From Bacillota bacterium (GTDB taxonomy: Bacteria; Bacillota; Clostridia; Lachnospirales; Lachnospiraceae): a stretch of DNA of 64,000 nt. The stretch spans positions 1-64,000 of the forward strand of contig JAEZUR010000093.1 in NCBI GenBank assembly GCA_023420935.1. Reading direction: 5' to 3'. Both the position numbers and the translations under genes were made by a program. Below are positions 34,598 through 43,124 of the stretch, piece after piece. The notes beneath the pieces were generated by a model that was given only the letters and a program-made list of their open reading frames with translations, was not told where the DNA came from and made no database searches. Positions within the stretch are counted from its first letter, which is position 1; each line of letters begins with the position of its first letter.

Positions 34598-36325
34598 TCA
34601 CCTCCTTGTAAGGTATTCTCCATATTGAGCCACATATGTATTATAATATTGACCCTTAGAAGCTAATAAAGTTTCATGTGTTCCTCGTTCTGCAATCATT
34701 CCGTTATCAAGAACAATAATCTCATCTGCATTTCGTACCGCAGAAATACGGTGAGCAATAATAATTTTAGTTGTATCAGTTAATTCAGTTAAAGCTTTTT
34801 GAATTAAGTGCTCTGTTTCCATATCAAGTGCGGAGGTAGAATCATCCAAAACCAGAATTGGATTTTTCTTAGCAAGTGCTCTGGCAATGCTGATACGTTG
34901 CTTCTGACCACCGGATAGTCCCACACCACGTTCTCCTATAATGGTTTCATACTCTTGATCCATCTGTTGAATAAACTCGTGTGCCTGCGCATCACTTGCT
35001 GCTTCTCGAATCATATGATGATTGATAAATTCTTTTTTACCTAACTTAATATTTTCCGTAATGGTATCTGAGAATAAGAAAACATCTTGCATAACCAAGG
35101 ATATGCTTCCCCTAAGTTCTTTTAACGATAACTCTTTAATATTAACTCCATCTAGATAGATGGTTCCGTCTGTTGCATCGTATAGACGTTGTAATAAGTT
35201 AATAATAGATGATTTACCAGCGCCGGTTGCTCCCATAATTCCAATGGTTTTCCCGGCTTCAACCTTAAAGCTAATATCATGTAGAATCTCATAAAGATCT
35301 TCTTTATGAAACGATACATGAGAGAATTCAATGGTACCATGAACCTCATTTAGAATAACTGGATTAGTAGGTTCCGTTACAGTTGGCTCTTGGCTGTATA
35401 TTTCTTTTAACTTCTTGTTTGATGCAACTGCGGAAGAAAAACTATTCGTAAGCCAACCTAGCATTTCCATAGGCCATACAATATTCATAGAGTATTCTGT
35501 AAACGCACCCAATTCTCCCAGTGTCATTTGGTTTTGTATTACTAGATATCCACCGTATATAATAATGGTTATGGGTAAAAGCTTGGTAATGAATTGGAAG
35601 AATGGATAATACTTTACAAATACTTTCGACTGTCTCATATTAAGTTCATAGTACTTGTTGTTGTGTGAAAGAAACTTCTGGATTTCGAATTTTTCTCTTG
35701 CAAAGGCTTTCACAGTTCTTACTCCGGCTAGATTCTCTTCAGCTACGGTATTTAAGGCTGCATTTTCTTCACTAATCTCGCCGTAAATTGCACCAAGCTT
35801 ACGTTCCATATAGATAGCAATAAAAGCAACGATAGGCATGGCTAAAGTAGGTATAATGGCTAGTTTTACATTGGTTTGATACATGCAAAATAGAACAATG
35901 CTTGTGTGAATAATAACTTCTACAATGAGCATTCCGACAAAACCCAAGGCCTCCCAGATACGATCAACGTCATCCTTTACCCTTGCCATTAATTCTCCGG
36001 TGTTATTCTTATCAAAGAAATTCATGGATAGGCTTTGGATGTGGTGAAATAGATTTCTCCGTATTTCAGCCGAAATCTTTGAACTTGTCAAATCAAAGAT
36101 ATATTCTTTTAAGTATTGGAAGATACATCGACCAACACCAACAATTAAAATTCCAATTAAGAATTTATTCAATAAGGATAGGTTGCCGCCAAGAACCACA
36201 TCATCGATAATGTGTCTTGTGATTTGTGGCGCAATCATATCCAATGAAATACTAATAATCATACATAGTAAAGCAAATGCATAGGCATACCAGTATTTCA
36301 AAAGGTAGGTTGATAATTTTTTCAT
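34598..36325 (-). CDS. heterodimeric ABC multidrug exporter, degenerate-Walker-B subunit
   Basis: The 575-residue half-transporter starts MKKLSTYLLKYWYAY at the ATG at 36325 (GGGAG six bases upstream). It has six membrane helices and an ATPase domain with Walker A GATGAGKSS, signature LSGGQKQRIS, and Walker B ILVLDDSTSALD, where the catalytic Glu is Asp. This is the degenerate half of a BmrC-type heterodimer. Four bases separate it from the partner gene. The expression is probably controlled by an attenuator: a promoter, 28-codon uORF, terminator and 60-bp repeats lie in the 360 bases upstream. Confidence 0.93.
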   Translation of the reverse strand: MKKLSTYLLKYWYAYAFALLCMIISISLDMIAPQITRHIIDDVVLGGNLSLLNKFLIGILIVGVGRCIFQYLKEYIFDLTSSKISAEIRRNLFHHIQSLSMNFFDKNNTGELMARVKDDVDRIWEALGFVGMLIVEVIIHTSIVLFCMYQTNVKLAIIPTLAMPIVAFIAIYMERKLGAIYGEISEENAALNTVAEENLAGVRTVKAFAREKFEIQKFLSHNNKYYELNMRQSKVFVKYYPFFQFITKLLPITIIIYGGYLVIQNQMTLGELGAFTEYSMNIVWPMEMLGWLTNSFSSAVASNKKLKEIYSQEPTVTEPTNPVILNEVHGTIEFSHVSFHKEDLYEILHDISFKVEAGKTIGIMGATGAGKSSIINLLQRLYDATDGTIYLDGVNIKELSLKELRGSISLVMQDVFLFSDTITENIKLGKKEFINHHMIREAASDAQAHEFIQQMDQEYETIIGERGVGLSGGQKQRISIARALAKKNPILVLDDSTSALDMETEHLIQKALTELTDTTKIIIAHRISAVRNADEIIVLDNGMIAERGTHETLLASKGQYYNTYVAQYGEYLTRR

Positions 36326-36330
36326 TCTAA

Positions 36331-36486
36331 ACTCCCGTCTTTTGCCGTTAGGCAACTATTAAATCAAGATGTGTGAGAACTCACACAATACTCCCGTCTG
36401 TTGCCGCAAGGCAACTTTTTAAACCCAGATGTGTGAGAACTCACACAATACTCCCGTCTGTTGCCGCAAGGCAACTTTTTAAACCC
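36331..36486 (-). repeat. 60-bp tandem repeat in the ABC operon leader (2.6 copies)
   Basis: Copies lie at 36331-36389 (59 bp, one base deleted), 36390-36449 and 36450-36486 (partial). Copies 2 and 3 are identical over their shared part. Read on the minus strand, each copy has a hairpin (GTTGCC-TTGC-GGCAAC), then AGACGGGAG, the Shine-Dalgarno. Complete copies continue with a second hairpin (TGTGTGAG-TT-CTCACACA). The copy nearest the gene supplies the actual ribosome binding site of the ABC ORF. Confidence 0.9.
36364..36444 (-). CDS. possible second leader peptide inside the tandem repeat (26 aa)
   Basis: A GTG codon at 36444 is six bases after GGGAG (36451-36455), exactly the spacing used by the ABC gene start. 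It opens a 26-codon frame (start VSSHTSGFKKLPC) that runs through one repeat and stops at TGA (36364-36366). Since the repeat is 60 bp, the frame re-enters the same VSSHTS codons. There is no other coding evidence, so it may be chance. Confidence 0.35.
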   Translation of the reverse strand: MSSHTSGFKKLPCGNRREYCVSSHTS

Positions 36487-36510
36487 TCAATAAAAGTTAA
36501 AATTTAACGC

Positions 36511-36538
36511 AAAAAAACCGTGGCAAGATAACCACGGC
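36511..36538 (-). terminator. intrinsic terminator (attenuator) in the ABC operon leader
   Basis: On the minus strand CCGTGG-N8-CCACGG is followed by seven T. It lies downstream of the 28-codon uORF and 186 bases before the ABC start, so it should stop transcription unless an alternative fold forms. Confidence 0.88.
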
Positions 36539-36569
36539 AATAAAGGTCGATTTTATCGTAATCTACTAA

Positions 36570-36656
36570 TTAGATAATAGTAGAAACTTTTATTGAGGCA
36601 ATCCCACATGATAGTGCTGTTATGTACTTGTTTGTTAAATTAATAGTGTTAATCAT
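36570..36656 (-). CDS. leader peptide upstream of the ABC exporter (28 aa, BmrB-like role)
   Basis: A 28-codon ORF starts ATG at 36656 (MINTINLTNK, ending SIKVSTII) with GAGAGG eight bases upstream, about 28 bases after the predicted transcript start. Codons 20-24 contain CCTCAATAAAAGTT, the exact complement of a 14-base segment located past the terminator (36485-36498). A ribosome on this ORF would block that pairing. The arrangement matches leader-peptide attenuators such as bmrB of Bacillus subtilis, though the peptide itself shows no similarity that I can identify. Confidence 0.7.
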   Translation of the reverse strand: MINTINLTNKYITALSCGIASIKVSTII

Positions 36657-36690
36657 GGTTTTACCTCTCTTTCTTTCATAATGTACCAAT

Positions 36691-36718
36691 ATTATAGCAC
36701 ACAATTAGCATTTGTCAA
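36691..36718 (-). promoter_or_regulatory. consensus promoter of the ABC exporter leader
   Basis: On the minus strand TTGACA (36718-36713) and TATAAT (36696-36691) are both perfect consensus hexamers, 16 bp apart. Such a strong, apparently unregulated promoter fits control by downstream attenuation. Confidence 0.88.
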
Positions 36719-36944
36719 CAGATGTTTCCAAAATTTCCATATATTAATAATTAAAAATAATTAACGTTTTATTAAGAATTCAGTTATTCAAACTTTATTC
36801 ATATTTGTATGGTATAATGTCTATGAAATGTGTTTATGAACATGGCTGTACAAAGTTAGTTTGTATTGAATGAAAGAATTTTAATTATATAGTAAAACTG
36901 TAGGAAAGGTATTGAAAGTTTATATACGTAAAGGTGAGAGAGAA

Positions 36945-37706
36945 ATGGAGTTACCAATTTTTTATGATGAGGCTGAAGAATGGAGCCACGCGCTGTTATT
37001 ATATGATTCAGCATTAAAAGAAATGAATACTAAGCTAGAAATTTTAAATAATGAATTTAAGTTAGCACACCGATATAATCCGATAGAACATATTACATCT
37101 CGAATCAAATCTGCTGAGAGTATTGCCAAGAAAATGAGGCACAACAAAAGAGAGTTAACAGTGGAAAACATAGTTAAATACGTGAATGACGTTGCAGGTA
37201 TCCGTGTTATTTGCTCTTTTACATCCGACATTTATCGAATTGCGGATGCAATTAAAAAGCAAAATGACGTTAAGGTTCTAAAAGTAAAGGATTATATTAT
37301 GTGTCCGAAAGAAAATGGATATATGAGTTATCATATGATTATTACAGTACCCATTTTCTTATCTAATAATGCCATTGATACAAAGGTAGAGGTACAGATT
37401 AGAACCATTGCAATGGATTTTTGGGCTAGTTTAGAACATAAGATTTATTATAAGTTTGAAGGAAATGCACCGCAGAATATTCGAAAAGAATTAAAAGAAT
37501 GTGCAGATATTATTTCTTACTTAGATCATAAAATGCTGTCCTTAAATGAAGAAGTAAAGGATTGTAATCATAATGAAATCGAGGAGTATAGAGAAATAAT
37601 TAGTGAAAATTACATCAATGGTTTGAAAAAGGCATACGGATCTGTTGTAAGTGATGAGGAAGAAATGGCGGAGATCCCGATAAGTGAAGATAGCTCAGTA
37701 ATCTAG
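36945..37706 (+). CDS. relQ: small alarmone synthetase (RelQ/YjbM-like (p)ppGpp synthetase)
   Basis: The 253-residue protein has the RelA/SpoT synthetase domain alone, without hydrolase, TGS or ACT domains. Motifs are SRIKSAESIAKKMRH, DVAGIRVICSFTSDIY, KENGYMSYHMI and VEVQIRTIAMDFWASLEH. It would transfer pyrophosphate from ATP to GDP or GTP in the cytoplasm. The ATG at 36945 (MELPIFYDEA) has AAAGGTGAG upstream; an in-frame TTG at 36912 is less likely. A TATAAT box lies near 36811. It is transcribed alone and ends at a terminator. Confidence 0.93.
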   Translation: MELPIFYDEAEEWSHALLLYDSALKEMNTKLEILNNEFKLAHRYNPIEHITSRIKSAESIAKKMRHNKRELTVENIVKYVNDVAGIRVICSFTSDIYRIADAIKKQNDVKVLKVKDYIMCPKENGYMSYHMIITVPIFLSNNAIDTKVEVQIRTIAMDFWASLEHKIYYKFEGNAPQNIRKELKECADIISYLDHKMLSLNEEVKDCNHNEIEEYREIISENYINGLKKAYGSVVSDEEEMAEIPISEDSSVI

Positions 37707-37732
37707 GTTTTACCCTAAAAATAGTATGCATC

Positions 37733-37797
37733 GATACCCGATAAATCAATGGATGTAATATATCTTTCTTCCGTTGAATTTTTCGGGTATTTTTTTG
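37733..37797 (+). terminator. terminator after relQ
   Basis: ATACCCGA (37734-37741) pairs with TCGGGTAT (37783-37790), the inner TCAATGG/CCGTTGA helps extend the stem, and seven T follow. Confidence 0.8.
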
Positions 37798-37898
37798 ATA
37801 GAATATGCCTTTTCTAGTTGCAAGCCATTCGAATCAAGTGGTATAATTTGTATATTAATTTAGACGGAGAAAAATAGAGTGTATACGGGGAGGACAAG

Positions 37899-38408
37899 AT
37901 GGGGTTATTTACAACAGGACAATCCATAGCCAAAGTCCGAAAGGGGACAAAGAACACAAGTCGTGAGACTTATGAGAGAAGGTTGGATGAATACAAACAG
38001 GTATTGGATGCCTATAAAGAAAACTTAGCTTCCTATGAAATGAAGTTAAGAACATTTGAGGCAACAGAAGAAGATCATATGGCAGCGGTTCAAGTAGCAT
38101 TAGATTTAACATACATCAAGGAAGAATTAGATGAGATTAAGGTAAATCAAGATGAGAGTGCTACGAAACGAGAGGAATTACTACAGAAGGTCATAAGGCT
38201 GGATAATGCTATTGTTGAACCAATAAAACGAAATTCATTTGAGAATAAGAATGAAATATTGAATCGGCTAGATACAGTATTGCATAAGATGCATGCTAAT
38301 CATAAGGCATTAAAGATAGCACTGGGATTTTCGCTTTTTTTTAATTTGCTTAGCATCGGAGGACTGATATTTGTTATACTATATTTAGTAGATAATATTT
38401 GGATATAG
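37899..38408 (+). CDS. coiled-coil protein with C-terminal membrane anchor
   Basis: The 169-residue protein is mostly charged alpha-helix with coiled-coil character (about 20-125, ERRLDEYKQVLDAYKENL, IKEELDEIKVNQDESATKREEL). A single hydrophobic helix lies near the C terminus (~142-165, ALGFSLFFNLLSIGGLIFVI). It would sit on the inner face of the membrane. It starts behind GGGGAGG, 16 bases before the S1 gene, so they are probably cotranscribed. I recognise no named family. Confidence 0.75.
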   Translation: MGLFTTGQSIAKVRKGTKNTSRETYERRLDEYKQVLDAYKENLASYEMKLRTFEATEEDHMAAVQVALDLTYIKEELDEIKVNQDESATKREELLQKVIRLDNAIVEPIKRNSFENKNEILNRLDTVLHKMHANHKALKIALGFSLFFNLLSIGGLIFVILYLVDNIWI

Positions 38409-38424
38409 AAAGGAAAAGTAATCC

Positions 38425-39399
38425 ATGAGTGAGGAAATGCAACAAGAGGTTTTAGTAGAAACGAATCAGGAGACAACAGAAGCACCACAGGAGATAATCC
38501 CTTCCATGGACGAATTCAAAGAGGAATTGAATCGTTCATTCATTAAAATAGAGGAAGGCGATATTATTAAAGGTGTTGTGATAGGGGTCTCTGATACGGA
38601 AGTAAATATAGATCTTGGATATTATACAGAGGGAATTGTAAAATTAGAGGAACTAAGTAACGATCCAAGATTTTCAATTAAAGCTGATATACAGGTGGGC
38701 GATGAAATATCAGCTATGGTTCTTCGAACAGATGATGGACAAGGTAATATAGCATTATCCATCAAACGTGCAGATGACGTTTTAGCATGGGATAGCTTGA
38801 AAGAAGACCTAGAGAAAAGAACCATTCAAACTGTGAAATTAGCACAAGTGGTTAATGGAGGAATTGTAACGTTTCTTAAGGGAATAAGAGCATTTATACC
38901 AGCATCCCAATTATCCTTAAATTATGTGGATAATCTTGAAGAATGGGTTGGTAAAACTATAGAAGTCATTATAATAACGGCAGAAGAAGATACACAGAAG
39001 CTCGTTCTCTCTGGAAAAGAAGTGGAAAGAGATAGGTCGTTGGCAGATCGTTCCAGCAAAATTTCCAGGTTACAAAAGGGTCTTGTTACGACTGGAACCA
39101 TTGAAAAAATTGCCCCTTATGGTTGCTTCGTTCAGATAGGAGATGGACTATCTGGATTAGTTCATATTTCTCAAATATGCGGTAGACACATTAAGTCTCC
39201 CAATGAAGTAGTAAAAGAAGGGCAAGAAGTTACAGTTAAGATTATTGATGTGAAAGACGGTAAAATTAGTTTAAGCATGAAGGCAGTAGAAGAGAAAGAA
39301 GAAATTGTGGAAGAAGTAGATGAAGTTCCTAATGGATATAGTAGTGGAGAAGAAGCATCAACAGGGTTAGGTAGTTTATTAGCTGGAATTAAGCTTTAA
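38425..39399 (+). CDS. S1 RNA-binding domain protein (ribosomal protein S1-like)
   Basis: The 324-residue protein contains three S1 OB-fold repeats: ~35-105 (GDIIKGVVIGVSDTEVNIDLG), ~118-185 (VKLAQVVNGGIVTFLKGIRAFIPASQLS) and ~210-285 (GLVTTGTIEKIAPYGCFVQIGDGLSGLVHISQI). The tail is acidic. It is shorter than the six-repeat S1 of enterobacteria but like Firmicute YpfD-type proteins. It probably binds mRNA and helps translation or RNA turnover. It follows the coiled-coil membrane protein gene. Confidence 0.9.
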   Translation: MSEEMQQEVLVETNQETTEAPQEIIPSMDEFKEELNRSFIKIEEGDIIKGVVIGVSDTEVNIDLGYYTEGIVKLEELSNDPRFSIKADIQVGDEISAMVLRTDDGQGNIALSIKRADDVLAWDSLKEDLEKRTIQTVKLAQVVNGGIVTFLKGIRAFIPASQLSLNYVDNLEEWVGKTIEVIIITAEEDTQKLVLSGKEVERDRSLADRSSKISRLQKGLVTTGTIEKIAPYGCFVQIGDGLSGLVHISQICGRHIKSPNEVVKEGQEVTVKIIDVKDGKISLSMKAVEEKEEIVEEVDEVPNGYSSGEEASTGLGSLLAGIKL

Positions 39400-39421
39400 C
39401 AACAAGGGAGCAGATGAAAGA

Positions 39422-40918
39422 ATGGAGAAACAAAGGAAGATAGCAAAAGGAAGATGGTTACATTTAGTAGTTGCTTGTTTAACTATATTTGCCGTATTGT
39501 GGTTAGTGCCTACAAAGGTAGATGCTGACACGAAAGTAATGATGGGAATTCAAGCACTTTATCGTGGCAGTGATGTTCAAAGAGGAAGCTATGTAAATAC
39601 AAGTGACGTTATAGTTACAGCTAATTACAATGATGGAACTTCCGAGAATGTAACAGGCTTTTATTTATTAAATCCATATATAAGCCAGATTGGAACTAAC
39701 ATCATAACAGTGTATTATAATGGAATGAGTACAACATTCAACGTAATGGGAATAGAGCCATTGGCCTACTATAATGTATACTTTGAAAGTAATGGCGGAA
39801 CCTATATCACACCTATTTACAGCGTAAAAAGCAACACAACTATTGTTTTACCAGAAGCACCTACTAGGTATGGATATCGTTTCCGTGGCTGGTATACTTC
39901 TTCTAGTTTAGTTACTCCGTTTAGTGAGGAAACGCCAATAACAGCCAACACGTATCTATATGCTAAGTGGGAAGCTAGAGCTATCCTCTACGGAAATACC
40001 ATTTCTTATAGTGTGAGTAATGGCTCCTATAGTACCACTATATCAGCCAATTTATCAGGTCAAAAGTATGGACAAAATGTAGATTTGGATGTTTCTAATA
40101 TTGATCCAATTTATATCAAGGAAGCGGTAAAGAAAATTGCCATAACAGATAAATTTATAGCATTTGATTTTTGTATGGTGGATTATGAGTATTCGAAAAG
40201 TAGACCTTTGCCATTAACTGTAACCATTCCATCTACCTTTAATGCAAGTAAATGTGCAGTCTATTATACTACTAATAGAAAGACAATTATGGGTAAAATG
40301 AATGGTAAAGTAGTTGGAAATACGTATCAGTTTGAGGCTTATGAAGTAGGTTCTTATATACTTGTGGAATGTCAGGATGAAGTAGTTGCTACTACAGACC
40401 CTGCCAGTGATGCTTATATAACCATTGAGGAATTAGAGGAGCCAGTTACTGTTGATGGAGAATTTGCTTTAATTGTTCAATTTCATAATTACCCTGAATC
40501 TGAAAGCAAGCTGAAATTAAACTGGTCAAGCAGTGACACAGATGTAGCTGATGTGGATGATGATGGGGTAGTTTATGCCTATGAACGAGGAACTACAACA
40601 ATTACAGTAAAATCTGCAGATGGAAGGTTTAAAGATACTTATAAGATTCGTGTTGTGGCAGATAGCAGTATTGCATCTAAGATAAAGACAAACGTATCTT
40701 CCAAAACATTGAAGGTAGGAAAAAGTTTTTGGATTGAAACTACCGTAAGTCCTGCAACTGCCGATTCTTATGTGGCATATAGTTCCACCAATAAATCCGT
40801 TGCAACGGTTACAGGTGGGGGAAAGGTTTATGCTAAGAAAAAAGGCAGCTGCTACATTACCGTCAAAACAGTAGATGGTAGTAATTTAACAAAAAAAATT
40901 AAGATAACAGTCAAATAG
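39422..40918 (+). CDS. secreted protein with InlB B-repeat and bacterial Ig-like (Big2) domains
   Basis: The 498-residue protein has a signal peptide (~1-36, basic start then LHLVVACLTIFAVLWLVP, cleavage near VDADT). A Big-like domain (38-110) follows, then an InlB B-repeat (~115-183: VYFESNGGTYITPIY, GYRFRGWYTSS, YLYAKWEA). A middle region of unknown fold is next, and two Big2-type domains close it (SSSDTDVADVDDDGVVYA and YSSTNKSVATVTGGGKVYA). No sortase motif is seen. It probably acts on the cell surface in adhesion or polysaccharide binding. Confidence 0.85.
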   Translation: MEKQRKIAKGRWLHLVVACLTIFAVLWLVPTKVDADTKVMMGIQALYRGSDVQRGSYVNTSDVIVTANYNDGTSENVTGFYLLNPYISQIGTNIITVYYNGMSTTFNVMGIEPLAYYNVYFESNGGTYITPIYSVKSNTTIVLPEAPTRYGYRFRGWYTSSSLVTPFSEETPITANTYLYAKWEARAILYGNTISYSVSNGSYSTTISANLSGQKYGQNVDLDVSNIDPIYIKEAVKKIAITDKFIAFDFCMVDYEYSKSRPLPLTVTIPSTFNASKCAVYYTTNRKTIMGKMNGKVVGNTYQFEAYEVGSYILVECQDEVVATTDPASDAYITIEELEEPVTVDGEFALIVQFHNYPESESKLKLNWSSSDTDVADVDDDGVVYAYERGTTTITVKSADGRFKDTYKIRVVADSSIASKIKTNVSSKTLKVGKSFWIETTVSPATADSYVAYSSTNKSVATVTGGGKVYAKKKGSCYITVKTVDGSNLTKKIKITVK

Positions 40919-40919
40919 A

Positions 40920-41732
40920 TTAACCTTTGGTTCGGAACCAGTAAGTATATAAATGTTCAAAGCCAAGACTTTGATATAATAATTTACCGATTCTGTTCTC
41001 CGTAACCACTTGAAGATAGGCGTGTGTAGCGCCTTTTTTCATGCCTTGTTTTATAATTGTACTACAGATTGCTTTGCCAAAGTGTTTGCCTCGACAACTT
41101 GCATCCACATAGATAGCGTATAGGCCAATATGACTACGATCTAATATACCAAGACCTGATGCGACCATTCTTCCATCAATTTCTATACGAGCCACAATGG
41201 TTTCCTTAGGAATTGCTTGGAACATAGATGGGACTATTCGTAAGTGAGTAGGGTCAGTGGTTCCGTTTAAACGAAATAGATTGGTAATCCAGTCATTGGT
41301 TATGGTATCGGATAATTGAACAATCGTTCCCTTCGGATATGTTACAAAGGATGGAAGTGATGTGTTTTCCTGTAATGATTCAAACTCTTCCTTTGTAAAT
41401 ACCAAGGGTTGAAATTTGGTTAAGGGCATTGTCATAACTTCAGTAGTATGAGCAATTTCGTATCCTCTATTATTAAGGTATAGATCGAACGCAGGATCTA
41501 ATAAGGGGCTAATTTTAAATACAGTTGGAGTATGAAACTTGCTATATTCTTGTTCACAGAACACAATTTTTTCTTCTAATGGAAGACAACCATCTGTGAT
41601 AGGATTTACGCAATTGGTTCGATGGGTATAATTATGGGAAAATCGTAATAGCCATCCATCATAAAGTTCCATTTTATGAGCTGGCCATGCATTCAATGAA
41701 ATTTCTTCGATTAAATTAATGTAACGTTCCAT
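40920..41732 (-). CDS. GNAT family N-acetyltransferase
   Basis: The 270-residue protein has a C-terminal GNAT fold with the acetyl-CoA loop ASCRGKHFGKAICSTII and the YLQVVTENRIGKLLYQSLGFEH end. The N-terminal ~100 residues (WPAHKMELYDGWLLRFSHNYTHRTNCV) resemble a second, degenerate acetyltransferase half found in this subgroup. The acceptor is unknown. It converges on the secreted protein gene with one base between the stops. Confidence 0.85.
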   Translation of the reverse strand: MERYINLIEEISLNAWPAHKMELYDGWLLRFSHNYTHRTNCVNPITDGCLPLEEKIVFCEQEYSKFHTPTVFKISPLLDPAFDLYLNNRGYEIAHTTEVMTMPLTKFQPLVFTKEEFESLQENTSLPSFVTYPKGTIVQLSDTITNDWITNLFRLNGTTDPTHLRIVPSMFQAIPKETIVARIEIDGRMVASGLGILDRSHIGLYAIYVDASCRGKHFGKAICSTIIKQGMKKGATHAYLQVVTENRIGKLLYQSLGFEHLYTYWFRTKG

Positions 41733-41912
41733 GGTAGCCTCCGATTCTATTTTTTCCTAGTATAGCATTACTAAGAAAGAATCACAAGCATAGGAACATT
41801 GTAATCCTTGAAGTCTTAGGTTATAATATTTCGGAAAGATATTAATAAATTCGAGAATTTTTAAGTACATCATTTCTCGGATTTCGTATATGAAACAGAT
41901 AGGAGAGAACAT

Positions 41913-42278
41913 ATGAAATTCAAATTTGCACACAATAATTTAAATGTATTAGATTTAGAAAAGTCAATTTCTTTCTACAAGGAAGCTTTGGGACTAATAG
42001 AAACTAAACGTGTTGAACCAGAAGATGGAAGCTTTATTCTTTCCTTTTTGGGGGATGAGAAAACGGAACACTTATTAGAGCTGACTTGGCTTGCGGATAG
42101 AACAGAGCCTTATAATTTAGGTGAAAATGAATTTCATCTTGCCTTTGTTGTAGATGAATATGAAACAGCTTTAAAAAAACATAGAGAAATGAATTGTGTA
42201 TGTTATGAGAATCCTGGTATGGGAATTTATTTTATCAGCGATCCCGACGGTTACTGGCTTGAAGTGATACCCAACTAA
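41913..42278 (+). CDS. VOC family protein (glyoxalase I-like)
   Basis: The 121-residue protein has the paired beta-alpha-beta-beta-beta units of lactoylglutathione lyase: HNNLNVLDLEKSISFYKEALGL and FHLAFVVDEYETALKKH, ending FISDPDGYWLEVIPN. Likely metal ligands are His7, Glu55 (LLELT), His73 and Glu117. It may detoxify methylglyoxal. It lies 14 bases before the NUDIX gene and is probably cotranscribed with it. Confidence 0.88.
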   Translation: MKFKFAHNNLNVLDLEKSISFYKEALGLIETKRVEPEDGSFILSFLGDEKTEHLLELTWLADRTEPYNLGENEFHLAFVVDEYETALKKHREMNCVCYENPGMGIYFISDPDGYWLEVIPN

Positions 42279-42292
42279 AGGAGATGAATGAA

Positions 42293-43009
42293 ATGCCAAA
42301 ATTTTTGGAGGATATAAGCGCTTTTTATGGTACAAAAGAAAAAAATGAAAATGGACAGGATTTGGAGAGCTTTCTAGAAGAATATGATCCGAGGAAGTAT
42401 GATAATCCTTGTGTAACAGCCGATATACTTGTGTTTAAGCATAAAGAAGCTTTTCATACAGTGGAAACGGGTTTGAAGCTTCTCATGATTAAGAGAAAAA
42501 ATCATCCTAGCATTGGATACTGGGCATTACCTGGAGGATTTGTTGAGATACGTGAGGATATAGAAACAGCAGCGAGAAGAGAACTAGAAGAGGAAACACA
42601 TTTATCTGGAATTGCTATGGAGCAGATCTATACCTGGGGAGAGTATTGGAGAGATCCTAGAGCAAGAATTATTACTACATCATTTTTAGCATTGGTTGAT
42701 GAATCAATTGCACCAATTGAAGCTGGTGATGATGCAGAAGATGCAGCATGGATGGATGTCTCATTGAAAGAACTAGAAGTAATGCCAATTGTAATTGACA
42801 ATAAAAAGAAACTTAAGAGTGTTTTTCAAATGGTATTAGAAAATAAGGGAAAAAATGTTCTGTTGAATGCGAAGGTAGAGCAAATAAAAAATGCAGAAGG
42901 TCTATTAGAGGAAGCCAGTTTTCAAGTATTAGAGAAAGACGGAATTGCATTTGATCATCCACGTTTTATAGTACAAGCACTCCTTTATTTACGTGAAAAA
43001 TTAAAATAA
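42293..43009 (+). CDS. NUDIX hydrolase with C-terminal extension
   Basis: The 238-residue protein has a NUDIX box (GGFVEIREDIETAARRELEEETHL, near 80-105) preceded by LMIKRKNHPSIGYWALPGG. The ~80-residue C-terminal part (VLLNAKVEQIKNAEGLLEE) is outside the Nudix fold and may be a substrate or DNA-binding region like that of NrtR, but this is uncertain. The ATG at 42293 lies 9 bases from GGAG and is preferred over the ATG at 42284, which touches it. Confidence 0.85.
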   Translation: MPKFLEDISAFYGTKEKNENGQDLESFLEEYDPRKYDNPCVTADILVFKHKEAFHTVETGLKLLMIKRKNHPSIGYWALPGGFVEIREDIETAARRELEEETHLSGIAMEQIYTWGEYWRDPRARIITTSFLALVDESIAPIEAGDDAEDAAWMDVSLKELEVMPIVIDNKKKLKSVFQMVLENKGKNVLLNAKVEQIKNAEGLLEEASFQVLEKDGIAFDHPRFIVQALLYLREKLK

Positions 43010-43124
43010 TAACAAATAAGATTAAATAGAAAAAACGTTACAAAAGTTACCTTTTATTTGTTATAATGAATGAGGGATATTTCCTAATTGTCATTTTAAT
43101 TTTATACACGAAGGGGGAGAAGGG

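Noticed and set aside
36331..36486. CRISPR array suspected from regular 60-bp repeats
   Set aside because: The units are contiguous with no spacers and no cas genes lie near; each unit contains hairpins and a ribosome site instead.
36912..36944. TTG start 11 codons upstream for relQ
   Set aside because: The ribosome site is too close to the TTG, and MELPIFYDEA at 36945 has better spacing and fits the family length.
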